Source of the DNA: Nitrospira sp. SG-bin2
GTDB taxonomy: Bacteria; Nitrospirota; Nitrospiria; Nitrospirales; Nitrospiraceae
Reading direction: 5' to 3'
Assembly (NCBI GenBank): GCA_002083405.1
Contig: LVWT01000011.1
Span: 1-33,639 of the forward strand
Length of the DNA: 33,639 nucleotides
The notes beneath the pieces are model-generated. The model saw only the letters and a list, made by a program, of their open reading frames with translations, was not told the origin of the DNA and ran no database searches. The number at the start of each line of letters is the position of its first letter. The stretch's first letter is position 1. Below, piece by piece: positions 6,764-14,599 of this stretch. Both the position numbers and the translations under genes were made by a program.

Positions 6764-8596
6764 ATGACTACGACGACTACTCCTGCTGCGCGAACAAAAC
6801 CTGCGCCAGAAACACACCTCCAACGGACGCTGAATGGCGCGCTCAATGAGCTGGCCATGGAGTCGGCACTGGCCGCAGTGTTCCATCTGGAGAACGGACC
6901 GCTGATTGACCACGCGGTACGCGGATTCGCGCCGAGAGATGTCCAGGCGATTCTCCGTACGTTATCGGCCCATGCCGCCGCGTCGGGGTCGTCCGGCCAA
7001 GATCCCGACGGCGGCCGCACGATCAAGCTGCGCCTGATTACGCCCGGCGCCAAGTCGCTGCTGGGTGTTCCGCTTCGCCATGGCAATCGGGCCTATGGTT
7101 ACCTGGTTATCGGGCGAAAAGAAGGCGCCGTCTTCGCTAAAAAAGATAAAGCGCTGTTAGACCAAGCCAGCGACGGTATTACCAAAGCACTCGACCGCGA
7201 GGGGTTGTTCAATACCGATGTCGTCATGGGCCGAGCCTACGTGGCGCATGAGCCGGCACCTCCCCAACCAGCCGGGCCGGAGATGTTTCCTGCCGTCACG
7301 GCGCAATTTACTCCGGAACTGCAAGGGAAGATCGAAACGGTTTTAGCTGAAGTCGGCCAAGTCGTCCCGTATGACAGAGCCTGGGTCTGCCATTACGATC
7401 CGCTCGCGGGCAATGTCGAGGTGTTGGGACTTGGCGGGGACGCCAAGGGCGATCAAAAAGACGCTAAGAAAGATCTCAAACCCGGCCAACGCCTGACGCT
7501 CGACAGTTCAGCCGCCGGGTGGGCGGTTCGCCACCGCAAACCGCGCGTCGATCATGATCTGGCGTCCACGCAAGGCCGCTTCCTGGATCACAAACATCTT
7601 TTTAAGGATCGATTTCAGTCGTCACTGGTCCTCCCCTTCTTCGTTCGCGGCCAAGTCGGCGGGACCTTGACGTTGGGATCGAAAGAACCTCAGCGCTATC
7701 AGACGACCGACGCCCGTACGCTGGAACCCGTCATTCTCAAGCTGGCGGATCTGATGCAGGCGCCGGCAGCGGCAGTACCGAGCTCGACCCCGGATCACGA
7801 CACAGGGGAACCGAGCCTTCAGCCGCTCATCCCGGTCTCGTCTGAACCGATCATTCGTAAACAGGAACGCCAAGCCGCCATCGGAGAATTCAGCGGATTC
7901 TTAGCCACTGAAATTCGGGAGCCTCTCGCCTCGATTCGCGCACAGCTCGAAGAAGTGACCAGCGAAGGGATCTTGGACTTCGATCCACAGACACGCGTGG
8001 AAAACGCCATGCGCGACCTCATTCGAATCGAAGCGATCCTGAACGAGATTCTGGACTTCGCCAAGCCACTGGAGTTGAACCGGCACCTCTGCCGCATTCC
8101 CGAAGCCCTGGAGAGCGCCCTGGTCGTCCTCGCAACGGATCTTGAAGCGACGCGTATCCAGGTGTCCAAAGATTATGCGACAGTCCTCGTGCCGGTGCGT
8201 GCCGATGAAGCGAAACTGCAACAGGCCTTCCTGAGCATTTTCAAAAATGCCTGCGAAGCCATGACTCCGGGCGGCCATCTCCATATTCAAGTCAGCCAGC
8301 ATCGGGCCGGGAAAGGCTTGGAAGTCCAGATCGTCATCAAGAACGACGGCGTCCCGATCCCGGCCGATCTGGTCGACAAAGTCTTCGAGCCGTTTTTCAC
8401 GACCAAACGGTCGGGAATCGGCTTAGGACTGCCCACAGTCAAAAAGATCATGGAAGAACACGGCGGATCGATTGCCATCGGCAGTGCCCCCGGCGAAGGG
8501 ACCTCCGTGACGATCCGCCTGCCGGGCGTAAGCCGTGGCCCCTCCTTCCGGCATCGCGGCCGTGGCCGCCGGCCACCGCATCGACGACCGAGCTAA
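6764..8596 (+). CDS. GAF-domain sensor histidine kinase homologue lacking the phospho-accepting His
   Basis: The 610-residue soluble protein has no membrane segments. Two GAF-like domains (about 25-145 and 175-335) are followed by a HisKA-type helix pair and a HATPase domain. The H-box reads FLATEIREPLASI, so Thr382 (codon 7907-7909) stands where His is normally found. The N-box is kept (FKNACEAM). The G1 box reads NDGVPIP instead of DNGPGIP. The F-box FEPFFTTK and G2 box GIGLGLPTV are intact. The protein thus looks like a ligand-sensing ATP-binding homologue that may not autophosphorylate, or a scaffold/heterodimer partner. No response regulator is adjacent. The last 25 residues are Arg/Pro-rich. 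The stop overlaps by a few bases the convergent small gene at 8593-8688. Confidence 0.85.
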   Translation: MTTTTTPAARTKPAPETHLQRTLNGALNELAMESALAAVFHLENGPLIDHAVRGFAPRDVQAILRTLSAHAAASGSSGQDPDGGRTIKLRLITPGAKSLLGVPLRHGNRAYGYLVIGRKEGAVFAKKDKALLDQASDGITKALDREGLFNTDVVMGRAYVAHEPAPPQPAGPEMFPAVTAQFTPELQGKIETVLAEVGQVVPYDRAWVCHYDPLAGNVEVLGLGGDAKGDQKDAKKDLKPGQRLTLDSSAAGWAVRHRKPRVDHDLASTQGRFLDHKHLFKDRFQSSLVLPFFVRGQVGGTLTLGSKEPQRYQTTDARTLEPVILKLADLMQAPAAAVPSSTPDHDTGEPSLQPLIPVSSEPIIRKQERQAAIGEFSGFLATEIREPLASIRAQLEEVTSEGILDFDPQTRVENAMRDLIRIEAILNEILDFAKPLELNRHLCRIPEALESALVVLATDLEATRIQVSKDYATVLVPVRADEAKLQQAFLSIFKNACEAMTPGGHLHIQVSQHRAGKGLEVQIVIKNDGVPIPADLVDKVFEPFFTTKRSGIGLGLPTVKKIMEEHGGSIAIGSAPGEGTSVTIRLPGVSRGPSFRHRGRGRRPPHRRPS

Positions 8597-8688
8597 GAAG
8601 CGTGACATACGCGACAGGCGAGACGCCAGCAGCTGAAGCCCTTGCCAGTCTCGCGGTTCTTGCACATCCCGCATGTCGAGCGCTTCAT
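8593..8688 (-). CDS. 31-residue cysteine-rich microprotein
   Basis: This tiny minus-strand frame has a strong ribosome binding site, CAGGAAAG just before ATG 8688. It encodes a basic 31-residue peptide with Cys at 6, 9, 20, 25 and 28 and His at 29 (CGMC, then FSC, then CRVCH). The pairs of CxxC suggest a zinc-binding knuckle. It has no signal peptide, so the CxxCH is unlikely to carry heme. The stop TAG overlaps the stop of the convergent kinase gene. I do not recognise the family; the spacing of cysteines and the Shine-Dalgarno make it a credible gene. Confidence 0.6.
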   Translation of the reverse strand: MKRSTCGMCKNRETGKGFSCWRLACRVCHAS

Positions 8689-8815
8689 ACTTTCCTGTTT
8701 GACAGAGAATACCGGCCATCGCTATGATTCCCGCCAGCTTGACGGCATTCATCGAATACGAATTCCATCACGACACTGACTGGTTCCTGCCACCTATAGA
8801 CAGAGGAGAAGCGGT

Positions 8816-9181
8816 ATGAAGATTGTCATCGGCGCCCTTGCGACAACCTCCGCCATTCTGTTCGCGCTGTCCATGGCCTCGGCCAATCCGGCGCTCCTGC
8901 CCAAGCATGAAGGCTATCCCATGATGGACAGTGGAAGCCCCGTGACCGGCCAACCGACGGCCAACGATCCCGGCCAATCGGATGCCCGTGGGGAAGCCTC
9001 GCTGCTGAAGTCTGCGGAATCGGTCAAGAATGCCGAACAGAATCTGCAGAAACTCGACAATGCCCGGATCACCGAAGGACAGGGAGCCGGTCGGCTGCCG
9101 AAAGTGCAAGGCCCCCAGATCAAGATTGCGCCTCCGGTCGCTTCCGCAACGAAGATCGCCCCTGATCGAAAGATCAAGTAA
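8816..9181 (+). CDS. small exported protein of unknown function
   Basis: The 121-residue protein has a clear signal peptide (MKIVIGALATTSAILFALSMASA, cleavage before NPALL) and a hydrophilic, probably disordered mature part rich in Pro, Gly, Ala and Lys. The segment SLLKSAESVKNAEQNLQKLDNA may form one amphipathic helix. The ribosome binding site AGAGGAGA lies six bases before the ATG. The gene is followed by an intrinsic terminator. No family recognised. Confidence 0.75.
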   Translation: MKIVIGALATTSAILFALSMASANPALLPKHEGYPMMDSGSPVTGQPTANDPGQSDARGEASLLKSAESVKNAEQNLQKLDNARITEGQGAGRLPKVQGPQIKIAPPVASATKIAPDRKIK

Positions 9182-9203
9182 CGCGCTCTTTCGGTCTGCA
9201 CAT

Positions 9204-9246
9204 AACGGGGCCGTCCTGCAAAACGGGAGGGCCCCGTTTCTTTTTC
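9204..9246 (+). terminator. intrinsic terminator
   Basis: The stem AACGGGGCC (9204-9212) pairs with GGCCCCGTT (9230-9238), with three further pairs inside after one mismatch. A T-rich run TTTCTTTTT follows. It ends the 8816-9181 transcript on the plus strand; the reverse orientation lacks a T tract. Confidence 0.85.
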
Positions 9247-9281
9247 CGCCACGGAATCTTTATCCGAACAAGCCCCGATTC

Positions 9282-9818
9282 TTATTTGAGGTCAATCAAC
9301 CTGAATCGCCAGGGTTTCTTCGCCCAGGAACCGGCATACTCGACACCGATTCTTGGAAACGTCCCGACCTTTTTCCGAGTGCCTCTGGCTCCGCGATCCT
9401 CAAACCACACGTGCCGCCCCTCGGTCATATCGAGTCGATTCAACGACCGATCGATGTTCAACTCCCGGCAGATCTTCCCCGGTCCGTCGATCAATGTTCC
9501 CTCAACTTCAATCGCTCGAATAAGCACTGCGGCAGGAAAGTCGGTCCGTTCTGTCACCACATTCAATAAGTGATACATGCCGTAGATGAGATAGACATAG
9601 GAGACTCCCGGAGGACCGAACAGGACCTCTGTCCTGGCCGTCCGCCCTTTCGATGCATGGCAGGCCTTGTCCTGAACTCCCACATAGGCCTCGACTTCGA
9701 TGATTTTCCCAGCAATCCTTTCCTTCCCATTTTCCCGCACCAAATGCTTCCCGATGAGCGCACGGGCCACCGTCAGCGTCGGGCGGTTGAAAAATGTACG
9801 GGTGAGAATCGTGGACAT
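9282..9818 (-). CDS. mpg: DNA-3-methyladenine glycosylase (AAG family)
   Basis: Base-excision repair enzyme that removes alkylated and deaminated purines. The 178-residue protein carries the AAG-family core: ARALIGKHLV, IIEVEAYVG with the catalytic Glu, DKACHASKGRTARTEVLFG, and YVYLIYGMYHLLNVVTE with the intercalating Tyr region, plus GPGKICRELNI near the middle. The length is usual for bacterial members. The frame is open upstream, but homology starts at MSTILTR (ATG 9818), with AGGA about ten bases upstream. That start lies 12 bases after the stop of the TonB receptor gene, so the two are probably co-transcribed, an unusual partnership. Confidence 0.92.
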   Translation of the reverse strand: MSTILTRTFFNRPTLTVARALIGKHLVRENGKERIAGKIIEVEAYVGVQDKACHASKGRTARTEVLFGPPGVSYVYLIYGMYHLLNVVTERTDFPAAVLIRAIEVEGTLIDGPGKICRELNIDRSLNRLDMTEGRHVWFEDRGARGTRKKVGTFPRIGVEYAGSWAKKPWRFRLIDLK

Positions 9819-9829
9819 CGCAAGGCGTC

Positions 9830-11878
9830 CTAAAAATACCAGGCAAGGCCACCCATCACTGTGCGCGGATTTCCCGGCACGAAATGGATGTCCGTCACCC
9901 CTGCAGGCTCGTTCCGCAGACGCGAGTCGAACGCAAAGATTGCCTGCTCCCACTGGGTATTGAACAAGTTTTGCACGAACAGAAATGCCTCCAACCGTCC
10001 ATGGGACAGTTTGACCGGTATGCGATACCGCTCCGACAGATCAAACGTAATCCAGGAGGGTGACTTGATGCTCCGATCCTCGACAAGCGGTCGAACGCCA
10101 AGATACGTGGCCTGGAATTGGGACGTCAGTCCTTCCGGCCATTGCATGATAGCCGCACCATAGGCTGTATATTCCGGTGCTAACGGAATGGCGTCGCCAT
10201 TGCGAAATTCCGCGTGTGTCCAGGTGAAGCTGCCATTGACATAGAGCGGCCCCCAGACCTGTCCCCGGGCCGCCACTTCTACACCTTGGCGTCTGGTCGC
10301 TCCCCGAATCTCCGTCGTCCCCTCATCGCCGACAAGGACAAGTTCCGACTTCAAATCCAACCGCCACAGCGTAGCGGTTACCTCAAGGCCCTCCGGTCCC
10401 CATGGCTTGGAACGGAGGCCGACCTCATAATTCCTCGCTCTCGCGAGCGGCGATGCACCGAAGGCCACAGCGGATCGGGCATCATTACTGTGAAATCCTT
10501 CTCCATAGTTGAGAAACAACTCCGTTTTCGCCCACGGTCCAAGAATCATGCTCATCTTGGGCAGGACCATGCCGGAGCCTTTCTGGCCGGCCGGTCGTTC
10601 CGCACAAGCGGCACAGCGGTTACTGACGTCAAATGTAAAATATTCTCCACGCACTCCCCCTGAAAACCTGACCCACGGCAACGGCTCGACCTCCGCTTTA
10701 ATGAACGGAGAATAGGACAGAGTGAGGGCGTCACTATCAATCCTGGTACCGGTCGGAATTCTCAACGTCTGAGTTCCCAATTTCGCATGAACATCGTCGA
10801 CTCTCGTCTGAAACCCCACGGTCCCGATCATCGGCATCCCCAGAACTTCTGCACGCTGTTTGTATCCGATATCGCCGCCATAGATGACACGGCGATCGAA
10901 CTGGGCAAAACCGTCGCCATTGACGGGATCATTGAGGAAGAACGTAAAATCCGTGAAGAGATCCAACCGGTAATATTGGCCATAGGCGTTCGCAAAGAAC
11001 TGGCCGCCTGCCGTTGTATCATAGTGATAGTTTAATTGGCCGGTCGTCCGAAGCGTGTGTCCCCCTTCATACGGATTGATTGAGCCAAAGCGGTCGAGTG
11101 CCCCCCTGCTCACTGTCCGCAGAGGAATCTCGCCGGAGCCGTCCCATTTGGAATGAAGGAACGTCGCCTGCAGGCTAATCTCATCTCTCCCGCTAAGATT
11201 TGTCGTCACCTTTCCCAGTAGATTGGTCCGATTATATTGATTGTCGTTCTGGTACGGCCCGTTCGTATAGAACCCCTCAGCGGCAAACAATGTGCGCACT
11301 CGGTCTTTGGTCGGAGAGAGCATGAGCAGGTAGCGCTGCGTGTCATATTCTCCGCCGGCCCCTTGGAGAACTCCTTCTCTGGCTACATCGCGCGTCCGGA
11401 AATTCACTACTCCCGCCGTGGCAAAATCTCCATATTCAGGCAGATACGAGCCCTTGTGAACCTCGACGCCTTCGATCGTCTCCGGGATGATGAAGTTAAG
11501 ATCTGTGTAGCCTTGTCCATGCGCATGAGTACGTAAATTGATCGGCATCCCGTCAAGGAAGAAACCGACATCCGTCCCATGATCTGCGTCAAAACCCCGG
11601 AGGAAGTATTGATCGGCCTTCCCGGCGCCGCCCGAATGTTCAACGGCAAGGAAGCCGGGAATCAGGCGAAGAATTTGAGCAGACCTGCCTTGAGGCTGCA
11701 GCACAATTTCTTTGTCGGGAATAAATTGCTGAGAGGAAGCCGCCGCCGGTTTTTCTCCGAGGACGGCCACTTCTGGAACTTCCAGCTCGGGTTCGTCGGG
11801 AACATGGCCAAACGCGCCATCCGTCACGCAGAACGCCCACAGGATCAACAACGAAGGGAGAATATATGCCGTCTTCAT
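9830..11878 (-). CDS. TonB-dependent outer-membrane receptor, probably nickel/cobalt
   Basis: The 682-residue protein has a signal peptide (MKTAYILPSLLILWAFCVTDGAFG), a plug domain and a long beta-barrel. Plug features include SAQILRLIPGFLAVEHSGGAGKADQYFLRGFDADHGTDVGFFLDGMPIN and the RTHAHGQGYTDLNFIIPETI stretch. The C-terminus ends in GGLAWYF, an aromatic outer-membrane sorting signal. A classical TonB box is not obvious; EVPEVAVLG near residue 42 may serve. The NikR gene ends 29 bases upstream, so this receptor is probably nickel regulated and may import a nickel chelate. The frame extends to 11905 through a TTG, but ATG 11878 places the signal peptide correctly. Substrate is inferred from context only. 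Confidence 0.85.
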   Translation of the reverse strand: MKTAYILPSLLILWAFCVTDGAFGHVPDEPELEVPEVAVLGEKPAAASSQQFIPDKEIVLQPQGRSAQILRLIPGFLAVEHSGGAGKADQYFLRGFDADHGTDVGFFLDGMPINLRTHAHGQGYTDLNFIIPETIEGVEVHKGSYLPEYGDFATAGVVNFRTRDVAREGVLQGAGGEYDTQRYLLMLSPTKDRVRTLFAAEGFYTNGPYQNDNQYNRTNLLGKVTTNLSGRDEISLQATFLHSKWDGSGEIPLRTVSRGALDRFGSINPYEGGHTLRTTGQLNYHYDTTAGGQFFANAYGQYYRLDLFTDFTFFLNDPVNGDGFAQFDRRVIYGGDIGYKQRAEVLGMPMIGTVGFQTRVDDVHAKLGTQTLRIPTGTRIDSDALTLSYSPFIKAEVEPLPWVRFSGGVRGEYFTFDVSNRCAACAERPAGQKGSGMVLPKMSMILGPWAKTELFLNYGEGFHSNDARSAVAFGASPLARARNYEVGLRSKPWGPEGLEVTATLWRLDLKSELVLVGDEGTTEIRGATRRQGVEVAARGQVWGPLYVNGSFTWTHAEFRNGDAIPLAPEYTAYGAAIMQWPEGLTSQFQATYLGVRPLVEDRSIKSPSWITFDLSERYRIPVKLSHGRLEAFLFVQNLFNTQWEQAIFAFDSRLRNEPAGVTDIHFVPGNPRTVMGGLAWYF

Positions 11879-11907
11879 CTGCGTGCGACGTCTCCCAGAG
11901 TACAAAG

Positions 11908-12324
11908 CTACCGAAGAGTTTTCGCAGTCGTCGTCATCGTCAGCTTGCCGTGCTTCACACCCTTAACCGAGATCAAGGCATCCGCCACTTTCTTGATGTC
12001 CGTCCCCTTCCCCTTCACCACCAACACCTCGAGACAGTGCCTATGATCAAGATGCACATGCATGCCTGAGAGAATCTGTCCCTGGTAGCCATGCTGAATG
12101 TCGGTTAACGTTCCGGTGAGATCGCGTACATGGTGGTCATAGACGAACGTGATCGTACCGACCGTTTCCTTATTCTCATCCCATTCATCGCCGACCAAAT
12201 TCGCCCGAATCAGATCACGGATCGCTTCCGACCGATTCGTATAATGCCGCCGCCTGATATGCCGGTCGAATTCTTCCAGCAGGTGCCGATCCAACGACAC
12301 CCCGAACCGAACCAGTTCATCCAT
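11908..12324 (-). CDS. nikR: nickel-responsive transcriptional regulator NikR
   Basis: The 138-residue protein has an N-terminal ribbon-helix-helix DNA-binding domain (VRFGVSLDRHLLEEFDRHI, then NRSEAIRDLIR) and a C-terminal ACT-like nickel-binding domain. The nickel ligands are visible as His78, His89, His91 and Cys97 (MHVHLDHRHC), matching E. coli H76, H87, H89, C95 with a constant offset of two. A strong ribosome binding site (GGAATGGAGG) precedes the ATG at 12324. It probably controls itself and the downstream TonB receptor. No convincing NikR operator was found in 12325-12459. Confidence 0.95.
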   Translation of the reverse strand: MDELVRFGVSLDRHLLEEFDRHIRRRHYTNRSEAIRDLIRANLVGDEWDENKETVGTITFVYDHHVRDLTGTLTDIQHGYQGQILSGMHVHLDHRHCLEVLVVKGKGTDIKKVADALISVKGVKHGKLTMTTTAKTLR

Positions 12325-12459
12325 AATGCCTCCATTCCTTTGGTATCACGTATTTCACATTCATAGCACTGCGGGGCCAGAGAACTCAACGCGGGTGTCT
12401 CGTTCTTTTCTTATTACGGAAGTTCGTCCATGACCGGATTCACAAAAGCGAAACCGGCG

Positions 12460-13395
12460 TTAGGGACGGCGCGAGGAGAGCATCTCGTTCTGGGGAGAGG
12501 AAATCACGAGCAACAGACATCCGTCATCGGACGAGGTGTCATGGTGTTCTGTTCCGGCTTCTGCACGGTGGTAATCCCCGACCGCCATCTCACGACCGGC
12601 GATACTGCAGCCACCTTCAAGTACCAGCAGCTCTTCCACGGCGGTGTGACGATGCGGGGCATAGCTGGTGCCCGGTGAAAAACGGAGCAGCGCGGTCGTC
12701 CTGCGGGAAACCGGATCGAAGGAGAGCAACTTGGCGGTCACTCCTGGAGCGATTCCCCTCCAGATTCCCTCCGACGCCCCGATGAAGGTCAGCCCCTTCG
12801 TCGGCTGTTGGAATGTGATCTTGGCCTTCCAATACCTGATCCGCTCGGAGGTCACGGAACGAATCACTAGCGTCCTCAAAAAGTTTGACACGGCTGTCCA
12901 ACAAGATCGAAGCCAAGTAAGGAAAGGACCAACCTCTTGAGGGAGAAATCTGTCGCTTTGTCTCCCTCCTTCATCACCCATAAGGGCAGGCGTTTCGCTG
13001 GGGACGGGCGTCGAGTCTTTGACCTCACGTCGGACATCTGAATGCGCTTCGATTTGGGAGAGCAGCCGCTCTCGCACCGAATCATGGGGTTGTACGGAAA
13101 CGACGCTTAAGGCCAGAGTGCTAGCCACCCGATCAAACTGTTCGGCTTCCCTGGCAGCTTCCTCCGCAATCCGCTTGACGAGCCGTTCGCGAAGGGCCGC
13201 CGGAGGAGCAATCGACGGTACGGCTGTAGCTATGGCATCAGCTGCCGCTTGGTATGCCGTTACGGCCTGGCTCAAGAGATGTGATTCTCCTTTCAGTCTC
13301 ACCATAAACTCCCGGCGATCGTCGGAATCCAAGATCCCAAGGGCGTGGAGCATCGCCTGTTCTTCCAATGCTTCCGGTAACTTCGTCTCAGTCAC
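12460..13395 (-). CDS. ChrR-type cupin anti-sigma factor
   Basis: The 311-residue protein overlaps the sigma gene by four bases (ATGA). The N-terminal half holds two similar helical anti-sigma-like segments: the motif PPAALRERLVKRIAEEA recurs as QPHDSVRERLLSQIEAHS. The C-terminal 110 residues form a ChrR-like cupin with metal-binding residues in YAPHRHTAVEELLVLEGG and a later AEAGTEHHDTSSDDGC. The HxxxCxxC zinc site found in ChrR N-termini is not seen, so sensing may depend on the cupin alone. The likely role is to hold the sigma factor inactive until a signal such as oxidative stress or metal is sensed. Confidence 0.82.
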   Translation of the reverse strand: MTETKLPEALEEQAMLHALGILDSDDRREFMVRLKGESHLLSQAVTAYQAAADAIATAVPSIAPPAALRERLVKRIAEEAAREAEQFDRVASTLALSVVSVQPHDSVRERLLSQIEAHSDVRREVKDSTPVPSETPALMGDEGGRQSDRFLPQEVGPFLTWLRSCWTAVSNFLRTLVIRSVTSERIRYWKAKITFQQPTKGLTFIGASEGIWRGIAPGVTAKLLSFDPVSRRTTALLRFSPGTSYAPHRHTAVEELLVLEGGCSIAGREMAVGDYHRAEAGTEHHDTSSDDGCLLLVISSPQNEMLSSRRP

Positions 13396-13985
13396 GGGAC
13401 CAACCCTGCTTCATAAGGCGCGAGTGCATCGCGCAATTTCATCATCCCCAGTCTCACTCTCGTCTTCACGGTCCCCAATGGTAACTGCAGTTTCTCGGCG
13501 ATTTCGCTTTGACTCAACCCATAGAAATAGGCCAGCGCAATCGCCTGTCTCTGTTCTGCAGTCAACACCGCCAATGCTTGCTGCACAAATTTCCGGCGCT
13601 CCTGCCCTTCGACTTCCTGTTCTGGCGTGTCATCATCGCTGGCAAACAGCGCGGCCGCATCCAGAGACTCGATGCGACTGCGTTCAACCGCCCCGGCCCG
13701 GAAACGATCGATCGCCCTTGTTCTGGCCAACATCGTCAACCAGGCACCCGGCGCTCCTCTGGTTCGGTCATAGGCATGGGCTTGACGCCACACTTGAGTA
13801 TAGACGTCCAACGTCACTTCTTCGGCGGCTTCGCGATTATTCAGAATTTTGAAGACAAGCCCAAAGACCTGGGAACTCGTACGGTCATAAAACGTGGCGA
13901 GTGCGACCTGATCGCCCTGCGCGGTCAGGGCAATCAATCCTGCCCATTCTTGGTCTTGAGTCAGCTTGGCTGTTTCCGATGTCAT
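13392..13985 (-). CDS. ECF RNA polymerase sigma factor (SigK-like)
   Basis: The 197-residue protein has region 2 (ALATFYDRTSSQVFGLVFKIL, EAAEEVTLDVYTQVWRQA, GAWLTMLARTRAIDRFR) and region 4 (LTAEQRQAIALAYFYGLSQSEIAEKLQLPLGTVKTRVRLGMMKLRDAL) joined by an acidic linker. The layout fits the SigK/ChrR-partnered ECF group. It is followed, with a four-base overlap, by its likely anti-sigma gene. The divergent lipoprotein, DUF4331, TonB, TPR, HupE cluster begins 348 bases away and is the natural candidate for its regulon. The ribosome binding site is weak. Confidence 0.93.
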   Translation of the reverse strand: MTSETAKLTQDQEWAGLIALTAQGDQVALATFYDRTSSQVFGLVFKILNNREAAEEVTLDVYTQVWRQAHAYDRTRGAPGAWLTMLARTRAIDRFRAGAVERSRIESLDAAALFASDDDTPEQEVEGQERRKFVQQALAVLTAEQRQAIALAYFYGLSQSEIAEKLQLPLGTVKTRVRLGMMKLRDALAPYEAGLVP

Positions 13986-14333
13986 GATCAGCTGCGGTCT
14001 TCCCCATCAATCTATACGAGGATAGGGGGAAGATCGGATTTCTAAATTGGGCCTATTTGTATGCTTATTCGCGGCAGGCTTCAACTGTGTCAGCAGGTGA
14101 ACCGCCCCACAAAGAACCCCTCCGTCCCGAAAAGATCCAAATGAGAAATTGTTCCGTAGTGGTGAACAGTACGCCATTATGCCCATCTATAAAGAAGGTA
14201 TTCCTCGCATGGAAATACTTATCAAACATAAGAGACTAGGGATTGTCCTAGTCCAAAGTCCATGTTGCCCCATGCAATAATGGTTATATCTGCACTTAGG
14301 TATTATACCCACTATCTAGAGAAGGAGGGACAT
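13986..14333. promoter_or_regulatory. divergent intergenic region with two hairpins
   Basis: This 348-bp gap lies between the sigma gene (left) and the lipoprotein gene (right), so both promoters should be here. The inverted repeat TCTTCCCC / GGGGAAGA (13998-14005 and 14026-14033) is in the sigma gene leader. The second, GACTAGG-6-CCTAGTC (14234-14253), is perfect and lies about 80 bases before the lipoprotein. No promoter can be assigned with confidence. A 60-codon open frame at 14057-14239 has no ribosome binding site and no family features; I do not call it. Confidence 0.5.
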
Positions 14334-14555
14334 ATGAAATCACGCGTGTTTTTGTCTCCGAGACTGATCTGCCTCATCGGACTTTTGTCCGGCTGCAGCG
14401 GAAACGATACAGGCCCAATCCTTCCTCCAAGCGGATCGGCGGCTTCCACCGATGATCAACGTGCCCCGCAATCGGATGCGCTGACATCGCAAGAAGCCGC
14501 GCTGGTCAGCCAAGCTCACTCGGAACCTGATCCGGCTCCCAAGACGGATCTGTAA
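14334..14555 (+). CDS. small lipoprotein
   Basis: The 73-residue protein has an excellent ribosome binding site (GAAGGAGGG) seven bases before ATG 14334. The signal peptide ends in the lipobox LLSGC (Cys21), so the protein is predicted to be lipid-anchored. The mature part is short, polar and disordered, rich in Ser, Ala, Pro and Asp. The open frame extends upstream to 14262, but the lipobox and ribosome binding site fix the start. It opens the cluster that continues with the DUF4331 gene 44 bases later. No family recognised. Confidence 0.8.
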   Translation: MKSRVFLSPRLICLIGLLSGCSGNDTGPILPPSGSAASTDDQRAPQSDALTSQEAALVSQAHSEPDPAPKTDL

Positions 14556-14599
14556 TGCAACCCGCTCATAAGACGGATCAATTCAAAAAGGAGGAGACC

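Noticed and set aside
8593..8688. CxxCH at the end of the 31-residue peptide as a cytochrome c heme site.
   Set aside because: There is no signal peptide for export to the periplasm, where heme attachment occurs.
8423..8752. 109-codon minus-strand frame over the kinase end.
   Set aside because: It runs through the kinase gene antisense and has no homology features; the small CxxC gene in the same area is in a different frame and has a better ribosome binding site.
12325..12459. Possible NikR operator upstream of nikR (GTATCA...TCATAG, 12-base gap).
   Set aside because: The halves are not complementary to each other and the spacing differs from the known GTATGA-N16-TCATAC pattern.
14057..14239. 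60-codon plus-strand frame between sigma and lipoprotein genes.
   Set aside because: No ribosome binding site, no recognisable motif, and the region should carry promoters.
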